From Chamaecrista fasciculata (Eukaryota > Streptophyta > Magnoliopsida > Fabales > Fabaceae), in contig QANZ01044666.1 of NCBI GenBank assembly GCA_003254925.1, forward strand, positions 1 to 64,000: 64,000 nt of DNA, read 5' to 3'. Below are positions 53,752-64,000 of the stretch, piece by piece; positions within the stretch are counted from its first letter, which is position 1, and each line of letters opens with the position of its first letter. Made by a program: the position numbers and the translations under genes. Under the pieces are notes generated by a model, which searched no databases, had not been told where the DNA came from, and worked only from the letters and a program-made list of their open reading frames with translations.

Positions 53752-54867
53752 TTATTATTTTGATGAAGAAACATTCACACCAAAAAACAAGAGAAAAAAC
53801 TAGACTAATTAGTGACGACAGATAGTGATGTGCTCTCAAACTCTGAAACATGTATTTATTCATTTCTAAACGTGTTTTTGAATTATTCTAATACCGCTTT
53901 TTGAAAAATAAATTTTAGGCATCATTTTCATTAAACTAAAAAAATCATATTTTTTAATTTGTGCCTTGAACATTGACTAAGGTATGTGAAAATTTAAAAA
54001 GTAACTAAACATAACTTGGAAAGAAAAATTATATAAATCTATAATATTAATGATCACTTTTTATTTCTTTTTATTTCTTTTTTAGTTCTGAAAAATATAA
54101 CAGCATACTTTGACGTTAAGAGTATTATAAGAATTACATACTAAAAAACTTACAAAAATATATAATATATTCTAGATTTCAATGAGTTTTTACTCAATTT
54201 AAAAAGTTTTATTCATGATTTTTTTTTCGTTTTAATAAAAAAAAAATCAGTCTCGGAACAAAACTTATAAAACTTTTATAGCTTGAAATTTTGAACTCAT
54301 AAAAATCATATTTTTTAAAATATAATTTTACAAAAAAACATTGGGAGTTTCAAGAGAAATACTTTGACTTAATTTTACAAATGAGTTTTATTTAAAAAGA
54401 TATTGTCTTGGTAAAGGCCTTACAAAAGGAAGGATTTTCTTTCTTTTTTTTAGGCCGAATAAAGGAAGGAATTAAAAGCTAGCACCAACAAAAAATCTCC
54501 ATAATTTATCGCATATCAGGAACCATAAACCTGGTTGTTGATGTGGGCCATCAAGGAGGACGTAATTGCTACCAAAAATTATGCATAAAATGAAAAAGAC
54601 ATATGTCCTTTAATATAGTTTTCCTGGCCATCATCTTTTTTTTTTTTTTGGTAAAATTCCTGGCCATCATCTAAATCCTTTTTCTTAAAGAAAAAATTCA
54701 TAATATTTTTCCACGTGTCAATTTTGTGTTGATAACCAAAAAGCTTAAAAGCCTATAAATTAGAGTTTTGTAGTAACAACATAGCGTAGAAGTGCATGTA
54801 AGAGAAACAAACCACTAACTAATAAGCCATTAGCCATCCTCCTTCTTCTTCTTGTAGATTTTCAAGC
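53752..54867. other. Upstream region of the anthranilate synthase gene
   Basis: AT-rich, no gene seen. The last 100-200 bp are the probable promoter and 5'UTR (GCCTATAAATTAGAG, a TATA-like stretch near 54750). Confidence 0.45.
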
Positions 54868-57800
54868 ATGTTCACTGCTAATATTTCCACAACCCCATCC
54901 ATATCATCATGTTTCATTTTGGCCAATCCCTCCTCCTCAATGCAATTCCAAGCCCTTCGCTTCTACTCTCACTCCTCCCTTACTCGTCCGGCGCCGGTGA
55001 CCGGAGTTTCAACCGGTAGCCCATCCTCTGTTTCCCCGATATGTTCCTCACTTTCTTCAACCCCATCATCATTATCAGCATCATCGTATGGTCAGTTTTG
55101 ATTTTCACTCTGTTTCTCGCTCCCTGTTGATTATAAGGGTAAATTACATTTTGGTACCTTTGAGTTTTGACCCTATTTCACTTTGGTACCCTGTGGTATT
55201 CTCCATTAACATTTTGGTACCATTTGGAGCTATTTTATAATTTTAACCATAACAAATTTTGCAAAAATTATATAGTGACCCCAAATTTTTTTTATTTTTC
55301 ATTTTAGTCCATAGATAATATGTATCTAGGGACCTATTTGTAATTTTTTGAAAAAATTTTAGAATCAATATATAATTTTTGTAAAATTTGTTATGGTCAA
55401 AATTACAAAATAGCTCCGAAGGGTACCAAAGTGTTAAAAAATACCACAGGGTACCAAAGTGAAATAGGGTCAAACTACATGGTACCAAAGTATAATTTAC
55501 CCTTATTAGGATATAATGAACTTGTACAAATGTGTGATGTGTGAATTGGGTTTAATTTGAGCATATTAATTAGTTTGTTTTGTATGAATTCAGATGAGGC
55601 TGATGCTGATGAAGCAAGGAAATTCCAAGAAGCTTCAAAAACTGGGAACTTGATTCCGTTACGTAGATGCATATTCTCCGATCACCTTACCCCTGTTCTT
55701 GCTTACAGAATTCTGGTCAACGAAGACGACCGTCAAGCTCCAAGCTTTCTTTTCGAGTCTGTGGAGTCCAGTCTTCGTGTTTCAACTGTGGTCAATACTC
55801 AATACTCACTCTTTAATTTCAACTCATCAATCATGATCGATCACTTGTTCTGTTTTATAATAATTTCCCATGTATATAAATATATGATAGTTAATTTGAT
55901 TGGTCGTCTATGTAGGGACGTTATAGCGTTTTAGGCGCTCAGCCTACAATAGAAGTTGTTGCAAAAGAAAATAAGGTGACAATAATGGACCATCAACTTG
56001 GGAATGTAACTGAGGAAACTGTCGATGATCCCATGGCGGTTCCTAGAAAAATGTCCCAGGCTTGGAAACCCTGTCTCACTCATGAACTTCCTGATACATT
56101 CTGTGGTAATTACTAATTAACATCTCAGAATACTACTAATCACCAATCACTATGTACAGAACTATATATAATAAATTAATAATTGACCCTAAGCTACTAT
56201 ATGTATAGGTGGGTGGGTAGGATATTTCTCGTATGATACAGTTCGTTATGTGGAAAAGAAAAAGATACCTTTTTCGAAGGCTCCCAAGGATGACAGGAAC
56301 CTCCCTGACATAAATCTCGGCCTTTATCATGACGTTGTCGTTTTTGATCATGTTGAGAAGGTATATATAATAATAATACCTTTGTGTATGTGTTCTGTTT
56401 TTTACTATGTGTTGTTGATTAATATATATGATTAACTTGTACTTGATATGTTGAATTATGCCCCACAGAAAATACATGTGATTCATTGGGTGAGGGTAGA
56501 TGGATACTCCTCGGCTGAGACTGCTTATGAAGATGGAATACAACAATTAGAAAATCTAGTAGCTAGATTACTAGACAATGACCTGTAAGCTATCTTTTAT
56601 TATCTTCAACATTATTCTTCAATGACATCAATTAAAGTTGAATATACATATATTGAAATGCAGGCCAAGACTATGTCCAGGAAGTGTGAAATTGCAGACT
56701 CGGGAGTTTGGTCCTCCATTGAAGAAATCAAACATGACAAGGGAAGAATACAAGAAGGGAGTAGAAGAGGCAAAAGAGCACATCGAGGCAGGGGATATAT
56801 TTCAGATCGTACTGAGTCAGCGTTTTGAACGCACCACATTGGCTGACCCTTTTGAGATTTACAGAGCATTGAGAGTCGTCAATCCTAGCCCCTATATGAC
56901 TTATTTGCAGGTTCTTCACACATACATACATATATTCCATGCAAGAAAGCACCTTTCATTAATTTATATATAATATAATATAATTACCGACTTAACAGGC
57001 TAGGGGATGCATTCTCGTGGCTTCAAGTCCTGAGATTCTCGTTCGAATAAACAAGGTATATTTGGATAAATTATATTTTGGTACCCTGTGCTTTGACACA
57101 TTCCACTTTGGTACGCTCTGTAGTTTAAAATGTGACACTTTGGTACCCTGAGGTATGTATTGTTAACACTTTAGTACCCTCAACAATTTTTTCGTTAGAT
57201 TTGGACGAAATTTCGCATTTGCATCCCACGTGCAGCTCACATACCTCATTGAAAATTGAGTTTTAGTGATGTATGTCAGATGTACGTGCGAAATTCTGTC
57301 TAAATCTAACGAAAAAATTGTTCATGGTACAAAAGTGTTAACAGTACATACCTCAATCTCAGGGTACCAAATTGTTACATTTTAAACCATATGGTACCAA
57401 AGTGGAATGAGGTCAAAGCACATAGTACCAAAGTATAATTTATCGTCCGTTTGTTTTAATGAAATTATTAAAGTAGGTGATTAATTTGGAATGAATGAAC
57501 ACGTATATAACAACAGAAGAAGGTGGTGAATCGTCCATTGGGAGGGACAAGTAGAAGGGGGAAGACAGTAGAGGAAGACATAGAGCTAGAAAGGAAGCTG
57601 TTGAGCGACGAGAAGCAGCGTGCGGAGCACGTGATGCTAGTGGATTTAGGACGCAACGACGTAGGAAAGGTATCAAAGAACGGAAGAGTGAAAGTGGAGA
57701 AGCTAATGAATGTAGAACACTACTCGCACGTGATGCACATAAGCTCAACGGTGACAGGAGAATTACAAGATGACATGACAAGTTGGGAGGCATTACAAGC

Positions 57801-58140
57801 AGCATTGCCAGTAGGAACAGTGAGTGGAGCACCAAAAGTAAAGGCTATGGAGTTAATAGACAAGCTGGAAGTGACAAGACGTGGGCCCTACAGTGGTGGA
57901 TTTGGGAGTATTTCTTTTGAGGATGATATGGATATGGCTTTGGCTTTGAGGACAATGGTGTTGATTCCCAAAGAAACAGAAACAGAATGGATGGCATATG
58001 TACAAGCAGGGGCTGGGATTGTGGCAGATAGTGTTCCTGAGGATGAGCATCAAGAGTGTCTTAACAAAGCTGCTGCTCTTGCACGTGCCATTGACTTGGC
58101 TCAGACTGCTTTTGTCAATAAGAATAAGACTTCCAATTAA
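54868..58140 (+). CDS. ASA: Anthranilate synthase alpha subunit, plastid
   Basis: Converts chorismate to anthranilate, the committed step to tryptophan, in plastids with a glutamine-amidotransferase beta subunit. Eight exons: 54868-55090, 55594-55790, 55916-56105, 56209-56360, 56469-56584, 56664-56910, 56999-57055, 57517-58140; 601 residues. Residues 1 to about 74 are Ser/Thr/Pro-rich (transit peptide). The tryptophan feedback site is suggested by LFES at 127-130 and NPSPYM at 366-371. Chorismate-binding motifs follow: [11 protein letters not shown] (436-446), [31 protein letters not shown] and [10 protein letters not shown]. Oddities: the usual PLAGT reads PLGGT (401-405); the segment between LALRT and AYVQAGAG is about 12 residues shorter than I recall for Arabidopsis ASA1; and the last 208 codons, including stop, form one exon. 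Introns 1 and 7 carry transposons of one family. ASA1 versus ASA2 cannot be decided here. No stop or frameshift seen. Confidence 0.93.
55137..55502. mobile_element. Hairpin TIR element, GGTACC family, in ASA intron 1
   Basis: 366 bp. Left end GGGTAAATTACATTTTGGTA, right end inverse TACCAAAGTATAATTTACCC. The core (GGAGCTATTTTATAATTTTA, AACCATAACAAATTTTGCAA) is nearly the same as in the 49572 element. No clear target duplication. Occupies most of the 503-bp intron. Confidence 0.85.
57065..57444. mobile_element. Hairpin TIR element, GGTACC family, in ASA intron 7
   Basis: 380 bp. Left end GATAAATTATATTTTGGTAC, right end inverse TACCAAAGTATAATTTATC. Arms hold CACTTTGGTACCCTGAGGTA blocks and inverses; inner arms pair ATTTTTTCGTTAGATTT with AAATCTAACGAAAAAAT. 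Flanks GTATATTTG and GTCCGTTTG agree at 6 of 9 positions. It begins about 10 bp after the exon 7 donor, so it fills most of the intron. Confidence 0.8.
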
Positions 58141-58227
58141 CTTCACGCCTCAATATGCATGTCTCTTGTAAATGATGATGTATCATGTATATGCGTCTTT
58201 CTCTCAAATAAAGTTATATTATTTCAA
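58141..58227. terminator. 3'UTR of ASA with AATAAA signal
   Basis: AAATAAAG at about 58207 lies 67 bp after the stop codon and is a likely polyadenylation signal. Inferred from sequence only. Confidence 0.45.
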
Positions 58228-58640
58228 AGGCTCATTTTGACAAAATGTTTTATTTTGGTCTCAAATTATTGAATATAATCACATTTCTCTCGTTTTATAT
58301 TTGAACATAACAAGTTTAGAGTAATATATTGTTTTCAAAGAGTTTTTGCCTAATTTGAAAGATCGACAAACAAAGTTAAATCGATCCTGAGAGTAAGTTG
58401 TTCACTTCATAGTCAAACAAGTAAAATTAATCATGTATATATTTCTCATTTCAAATTCGAATGCAATGAATTCAGTGCTACGAATTATCCTTAACAAGTC
58501 ATTTGAATTTAAAATGAGAGATGTGATAAATATGATCAAATTGAATAATTTAGGATCAAAATGAAATATTTTATCAACATTTTGAGACATAAAGGACCAA
58601 AATGAAAATTAGAACATACATTTAGGACCAAAATGACCAT
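58228..58640. repeat. Inverted-repeat element related to 6190-6640
   Basis: Left part TTTTATTTTGGTCTCAAATT..ATTGAATATAATCAC; right part inverse-like TGATCAAATTGAATAATTTA and GGATCAAAATGAAATATTTT. Inside are CTCATTTCAAATTCGAATGC and GCTACGAATTATCC, shared with 6480-6560. Ends not sharply defined. Confidence 0.55.
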
Positions 58641-59399
58641 TTAAAAATATGGCACCTTAATTCTAGCTGAGTCTTCACGCTTCACTAACTTGTCTTGGTC
58701 GCCCCACTCGGTTTTGCATGCGGATCAATTTAAGTCACTTCTCTCCATGCTACTTTCTTCTTTTTTTTCTTTCGTGGGCCTCGTTTGTAATAATTGAGCA
58801 CATCGATTCAATTGTTGGTCCTAATTTTTCTTCGTTTGTTGTTATCAATAGAATTTGGTTATCGCATTTATGTTTATTCAAACTTGTTTTTATTTAATAT
58901 TTATTGATTTTGTTAGATAAATAGTATGATTAAAAAAATTAAATTACTGAGTCGTTAAAAAATATTAGAAGAAACAGGTTAACATTGACACAGTTCAACA
59001 ATAAACTATATACAAGCTGTGACAAATTTCGAAATTTATTTTCTTTACATGGCTAAAAAGTTCGCTTTTTCCTTTGATTTTCTTTTTTTTTTGGCCTGAT
59101 TTTCTTATTACCTCGTACATAATGCAAACATTCTAATTTCTCCATAAGTGTGTACACATTTGTGGGTCCATTGAAAATTTGTACATAATGCACTTAATTT
59201 GTGCGTGTCGTGTGCGTACATCAGACTATCACTTCAATCACTTGGCGTCAACGAATATTATCATCAACAATTTTGAGCCCACTGATTCAAGTACATCCCT
59301 AATCGCTAATCCTACTACTCCTTCCTTATATTATACATTACATGCACATTCATCAACTACAACACCAGAATCAAATTATATATCAAACACATACTTAGA
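58641..59399. promoter_or_regulatory. Upstream region of the receptor kinase gene
   Basis: No other gene seen. TATATTATACATTACATGC near 59330, about 70 bp upstream of the start codon, could include the TATA element. A short frame at 59179-59445 overlaps the start of the kinase gene and is not supported. Confidence 0.4.
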
Positions 59400-62300
59400 A
59401 TGGCATCATCATCATCATCATTCTGCTCTATTTTCCTTCAGCTAGCCTTACTACATTTGATTTGCATTTCCAATATTCCCTCCACCACAAAATCCTTCGC
59501 TACCAACCACACAGATTCTCTTGCTTTGTTAGCCTTCAAGTCAAAGATTCACGACCCTCTAGGATCTCTGATCTCCTGGAATGAATCTCTTCATTTCTGC
59601 AATTGGGAAGGTGTTACTTGTGGTAGAAGGCACAAAAGAGTAACCAAACTTGATTTAAATTCAAAAGGCTTGGTTGGATCCTTATCTCCTCACTTATCCA
59701 ACCTCACCTTCCTCAGGGAAATCGACCTCCATAATAACACCTTCCAATCTGAAATTCCCAGCAAGTTTGGTAATCTTTTCAGGTTACAGATTCTCCATCT
59801 TGCAAATAACTCACTTGTTGGGAACATCCCACAAAATCTCTCACATTGCACCAACCTCATCTACCTCAATCTGGGTCGAAACAACCTTGTAGGAACAATC
59901 CCTTCTGAGTTACAATTCATGACCAACCTCAAAGCTTTAGGATTACACGAAAATTATTTGGTTGGAGGTGTCCCATCATTCCTTGCCAACCTTACCTTTC
60001 TTGAAAAGCTATCTCTAGCTCATAACTCACTTGGTGGAAGCATTCCTCATGAATTGGGTCAATTGAAGAACTTAATGGCTTTGGGACTTGGAGACAATAA
60101 CTTATCTGGTATTGTTCCTCCATCCATTTATAATCTTTCCTCCATTTCTATTTTCTCTTTGTCTCAGAACAGTCTTCAAGGTAGTCTTCCACCAAACTTG
60201 GGTTTCTGTTTTCCTAATCTGAACATGTTTGAAATCTCTGTAAACTTGTTTAGCGGGTCTATTCCAGCTTCATTGTCCAATGCTTCAAATCTTGAATCTT
60301 TTGAGATTTACAATAACAGTTTTTCTGGAAAAGTTTCAGTTGATTTTGGAAGCCTGACTCAGCTTTGGTACCTAAATTTGGGTTATAATGTTCTGGGTAG
60401 TGGGGAACCTGATGAGTTAAGCTTTCTCACTTCATTGGTCAATTGTAGCAATCTGCAATCACTATTTATAGCAGTAAATGAATTCAAGGGGGTGTTGCCT
60501 GATTCTATTGCTAATCTCTCCACCAGCCTTGAAAAATTTACTATGAATACTAATCAACTGTATGGGGCCATTCCGTCAGGAATAGGAAATCTAACCAACT
60601 TATATTTGTTGGGCATGGAATTCAACCATTTCACAGGTTCAATTCCAGAAGAGATGGGAAAGCTTCAGAAGCTACAATGGTTATCTCTTCGTAACAACAA
60701 TCTCTCGGGCGAGATTCCTTCTTCTCTTGGAAATCTAACATCTTTGACAGAACTTCACCTGCTGAATAACAGATTACAGAAAACTATCCCACCTAGTTTA
60801 GGACAATGCCAAAGATTGATAATCTTAGATCTTTCCAGGAATGAACTTTCTGGTTCCATACCTCAACAAATCTTTGATACTTCCTCTCTGTCAGTTTTGT
60901 CCAAACTGAACCTGAGTAGTAACCTTTTGGTTGGGTCAATACCTTCCAGTATTGGTAAACTCAACAGCATTATGGAGCTTGATGTGTCAGAGAATAGGCT
61001 CTCTGGAGAAATTCCTGAAAACTTGGTTTCTTGTATCAAACTTGAAAGCCTACACATGCAGGGTAATTTGTTCCAAGGGTTGGTTCCTCAATCCTTGAAC
61101 TCTTTGAAAGGAATCGAACTCATCGATATCTCACGTAACAACTTGTCAGGGGAAATCCCCATCTTCTTAGAGACACTTCCATTGAAATCTTTAAACTTAT
61201 CCTTTAATGATTTTGAGGGTGTAGTACCATCCAAAGGAGTATTTGCAAATGCAAGTGCAATTTCGGTTGCTGGAAATACAAGGCTTTGTGGGGGTATTTC
61301 TCAACTAGGATTGCCCAAATGCTCCTCAAAGAAACAAAACATGCCTCTTGTAGTCAAAATCCTCATCTCACTATCCTGTGCCTTTGTATTAGCAACAATT
61401 TTGACATGTTCAATTCTTTGTGTCTTCAAAAGAAGAGTCCAAAAGTCTTCTGCAGCCATGCTCAATAATGAACTGGTTCAAGTGTCTTACAATGATCTCC
61501 TTCAAGCAACTGATGGATTCTCTTCAGAAAATTTGGTTGGTGAAGGCAACTTTGGTTCTGTGTACAAGGGAATCCTTGAGAAATTAGGCAATGAATTCGT
61601 TGCCATCAAAGTCCTCAAGCTTCAAAACACAAAGGCTGCCAAGAGTTTCATGGCAGAGTGCAAAGCCTTGGCCACTTCTCGCCATAGAAATCTTGTCAAG
61701 GTCCTCACTTGTTGCTCTTCTGTTGACTTTCAAGGCAATGATTTCAAAGCTCTAGTTTATCAGTTCATGACTAATGGAAGCTTAGAAAACTGGTTGCATC
61801 CAGAGGCACAGGAAGATGATGATAGGCAAGCTGAATCACCCAGATTAGGACTTGTTCAGAGGATCAATGTTGCAATTGATGTGGCATGTGCATTAGACTA
61901 CTTGCATCACCAAAACCCAACTAAGATAATCCATTGTGATTTAAAACCAAGTAATATTCTTCTTGATTCAGATATGACTGCACATGTTGGTGATTTTGGT
62001 CTTGTCCATCTTTCTGGCCTCTCAGTTTCGAATGACACTAGTTCTAGTTCTGGTGGTTTAAGAGGAACAATTGGATATGCAGCTCCAGGTGAACAAAATT
62101 TAACTCCTTCATTTTTTTAATTTTCATGGAAAATTATTAATCATTTGGTCCCTATAATTTACTTAAGTTTTAGATTCAGTCCCTATAGTTTTATTTTTTA
62201 AAATTCAGTCCCTTTACTTTTTAAAATCTTTAAACTTCAGTCCTTACTAGCTACTTAATTATGTAACAATGTTATTTTAGAAAAGCTCTTGTAATATAAA

Positions 62301-63019
62301 TAAATACAATATTAACTCATTTTATACTAATATCAATATTAACAATATCAATATTGAAGTTTTAAAAATTTAATATCAAGTTTTCATATCATTATAAGTT
62401 ATCTTGGTTAGTTCTAAATAAACATTTAATATGACAAACTTAAATAAGGGACTAAAACTTAAAAAAAAAAAAAACTGTGGGGACTAGATTAAAAACATGG
62501 GTAAAGTATAGGAATCAAATGATTAGTTTTAATTTATCTTAATTTCCTTGAACTCCATCCCATTTAATGCATTTTCTTTTCTTGTCTTTGGAACTTTATA
62601 TTATGTAAATGCTTGCAGAGTATGGAGTTGGAAGCCAAGTATGGACATATGGAGATGTGTACAGTTATGGGATTGTGCTGTTGGAGATGGTGACAGGAAA
62701 AAGACCAATTGATGCAGCTTTTGAGGAAGGCCTAAATCTGCATAGTTATGCCAGTAGGGCCTTACAAGATGAGGTTATGGCCATAGTGGATCCACTGCTT
62801 CTAAACACTGAAGCAGAAGATTCAACAGAAAACCATTGGCAACAAATGCAAACCAGGAATGATATGACTATGAGAAAAGCATGCCTAGAATCTCTTGTAC
62901 AAATTGGGGTGGCCTGTTCGATGGAGTCACCACAAGAAAGGATGGACATAAAGGATGTGGTAGTTGAGTTGCAAAAGATCAAACACATGATTGTGAGGCA
63001 TGGAAGAACTAGGCATTAA
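59400..63019 (+). CDS. LRR receptor-like kinase, subfamily XII, non-RD
   Basis: Plasma-membrane receptor kinase of the group containing FLS2, EFR and rice Xa21, closest in wording to At3g47570-type proteins. Two exons: 59400-62088 and 62619-63019; 1029 residues. Signal peptide at 1 to about 32; LRRNT cap with CNWEGVTC at about 67-74; roughly twenty 24-residue LRRs (LxxLxLxxNxLxGxIPxxLG) to about 620; a single membrane span at about 649-673 followed by CVFKRR. Kinase: glycine loop GEGNFGSV at 714-721, Lys737 in VAIKV, HCDLKPSN at 845-852 (Cys instead of Arg before Asp847, hence non-RD), DFG at 865-867, then GTIGYAAPEYGVGS across the splice. The intron falls in the codon after GYAAP, the position typical for this subfamily. 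Activation-loop wording GYAAPEYG differs from the usual GYAPPEYG, and DVYSYGIVLLEM is intact. Ligand unknown. The kinase looks complete. Confidence 0.95.
62131..62531. mobile_element. Degraded TIR element in the receptor kinase intron
   Basis: Left end AATCATTTGGTCCCTATAAT then TTTAGATTCAGTCCCTATAG; the right end holds rough inverses (GGGGACTAGATTAAAAAC, TATAGGAATCAAATGATTAG). About 400 bp, filling most of the 530-bp intron. Resembles the 'GGTCCCTA' hairpin repeats elsewhere. No target duplication identified. Confidence 0.55.
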
Positions 63020-64000
63020 GTGTCTTTAGATGATGAAATGAAACAAGTGGCGTGTGTTAGTTTTTTTTTACCATAGTTTTTCTCTGCTTAACTCACTGTG
63101 ATTGATGATGAACCCGTTTGACGCGAGAGTTGAATATTTTGCTTTATGCGTGTGGACAGAATAAAGGGGTCCATAATATTAATGATAATGTTTCAGTGAT
63201 TGGTGCAAGACTTCCAAACTTGACGCGAGAATGGAAGTTATGTGACTTGCATCGTGACTTGCATCTCTTTTTGACTAGGATACCTTAATTTTAGCTAAGT
63301 TCCAAGAAATGTGAACACAATGATGATCCTGAACTCATATTGGCATATCGACAGTGGTTTTGATCAACAGTTTTGCCATTCTGTTGATGCCATGGCATGT
63401 TCAGTCGTTCGCTTTAGACAATTTACACAAATGTACAAATCAGGTAGTTCACTCTACTAATTGTTTAACATTCATGTAATCAAGTGGTAGGGACTAGAGA
63501 CTTGTCTATCCTTAACTGAATGTCAAGGTTTGATTTTTTATTTTGGATATAGAGTAACTTTAAATCCTTAGATGAATTATTTCACACAGTACTTACAAGC
63601 TAACAAAGAGATAAGTCAATATTAGTGACAATGAATACCCCAAGTAACCCTTAGTTATTAAAAAAAACATTCTAATCTAAACAAACTTAAAAAACTTACA
63701 AAATTTGATTTGATGATAGGGGCCCAATTATCGAAGATCGTGTGGCTTCTAGCCCCAGTGATTGAACTTTTATCAATCCGAACTTGCTCGTCAGCAGCCC
63801 AGTCCAAAGGCAAATGATTAAGTTTTGATTAGAGTCTCTCATATTGTATTATGGAGAAGGGTCATGTATTATGACGGTAAAGTAATTAGATTTGTATACA
63901 TGTTTTTTTTTTTAATTTAATAATAATAAGCATGATGATTTAACTTCAAAAAGAAAAGTTTGAATTAAATTTATTTTCTTAATCATTTCAAGATTCTTAC
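63020..64000. other. 3' flank of the receptor kinase gene
   Basis: Probable 3'UTR, then spacer. A repeated TTGACGCGAGA motif (63118 and 63221) is the only local pattern noticed. No gene seen to the window end. Confidence 0.4.

Noticed and set aside
57440..57835. 131-codon minus-strand frame
   Set aside because: It lies opposite the coding exon of anthranilate synthase and has no family features.
59179..59445. 88-codon frame ending in poly-His near the receptor kinase start
   Set aside because: It overlaps the true start in another frame; the His run is the Ser-rich signal peptide code read out of frame.

Overview
The window is nuclear DNA from a flowering plant, almost certainly a eudicot. 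It is AT-rich and intron-rich, with GT-AG introns, dense small inverted-repeat transposons, CT/GA microsatellites, and plant-only gene families (AUX1/LAX, VRN2, EGY2, LRR-RLK XII). The species cannot be named from the sequence. Gene models below were built by hand from splice signals, reading-frame continuity and recalled family sequences; no search or alignment program was run.

Layout: (1) 1714-4786 (-), mitochondrial-type enoyl-CoA hydratase 2 (8 exons), bracketed by a near-identical inverted repeat of about 149 bp. (2) 8845-15662 (-), a VRN2-type Polycomb (PRC2) zinc-finger/VEFS protein (14 coding exons plus a 5'UTR intron). (3) 16.3-29.6 kb, a gene-poor transposon zone: a CACTA-like element of about 3.65 kb, several MITE-like hairpins, a 653-bp hairpin element with a perfect 10-bp target duplication, a 381-bp tandem duplication and a 289-bp assembly gap. 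(4) 30710-34030 (+), AUX1/LAX auxin influx carrier (7 exons). (5) 34-43 kb, another repeat zone with a 29-bp minisatellite, more hairpin elements and a broken WIYLD paralog at about 40.0 kb. (6) 42998-46906 (+), intact WIYLD-domain protein (5 exons). (7) 47978-52168 (+), EGY2-like plastid site-2 metalloprotease (12 exons). (8) 52671-53751, a long hairpin element with a 9-bp target duplication and a second assembly gap. (9) 54868-58140 (+), plastid anthranilate synthase alpha subunit (8 exons). (10) 59400-63019 (+), non-RD LRR receptor kinase of subfamily XII (2 exons).

The genes form no pathway cluster; they are ordinary neighbours with separate roles (acyl-CoA/leucine catabolism, chromatin repression, auxin transport, plastid proteolysis, tryptophan synthesis, immune-type receptor). 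What unifies the window is its hairpin transposons. At least six elements with long inverted arms and recognisable 9-10-bp flanking duplications can be delimited, several of them inside introns of EGY2 and the anthranilate synthase gene. No clearly new biological system was found. The strongest second-look items are the inverted repeat flanking the hydratase gene, the hairpin families with terminal GGGTAAATTA or GGCC, the truncated WIYLD copy, and the unusual 3' end of the anthranilate synthase gene.
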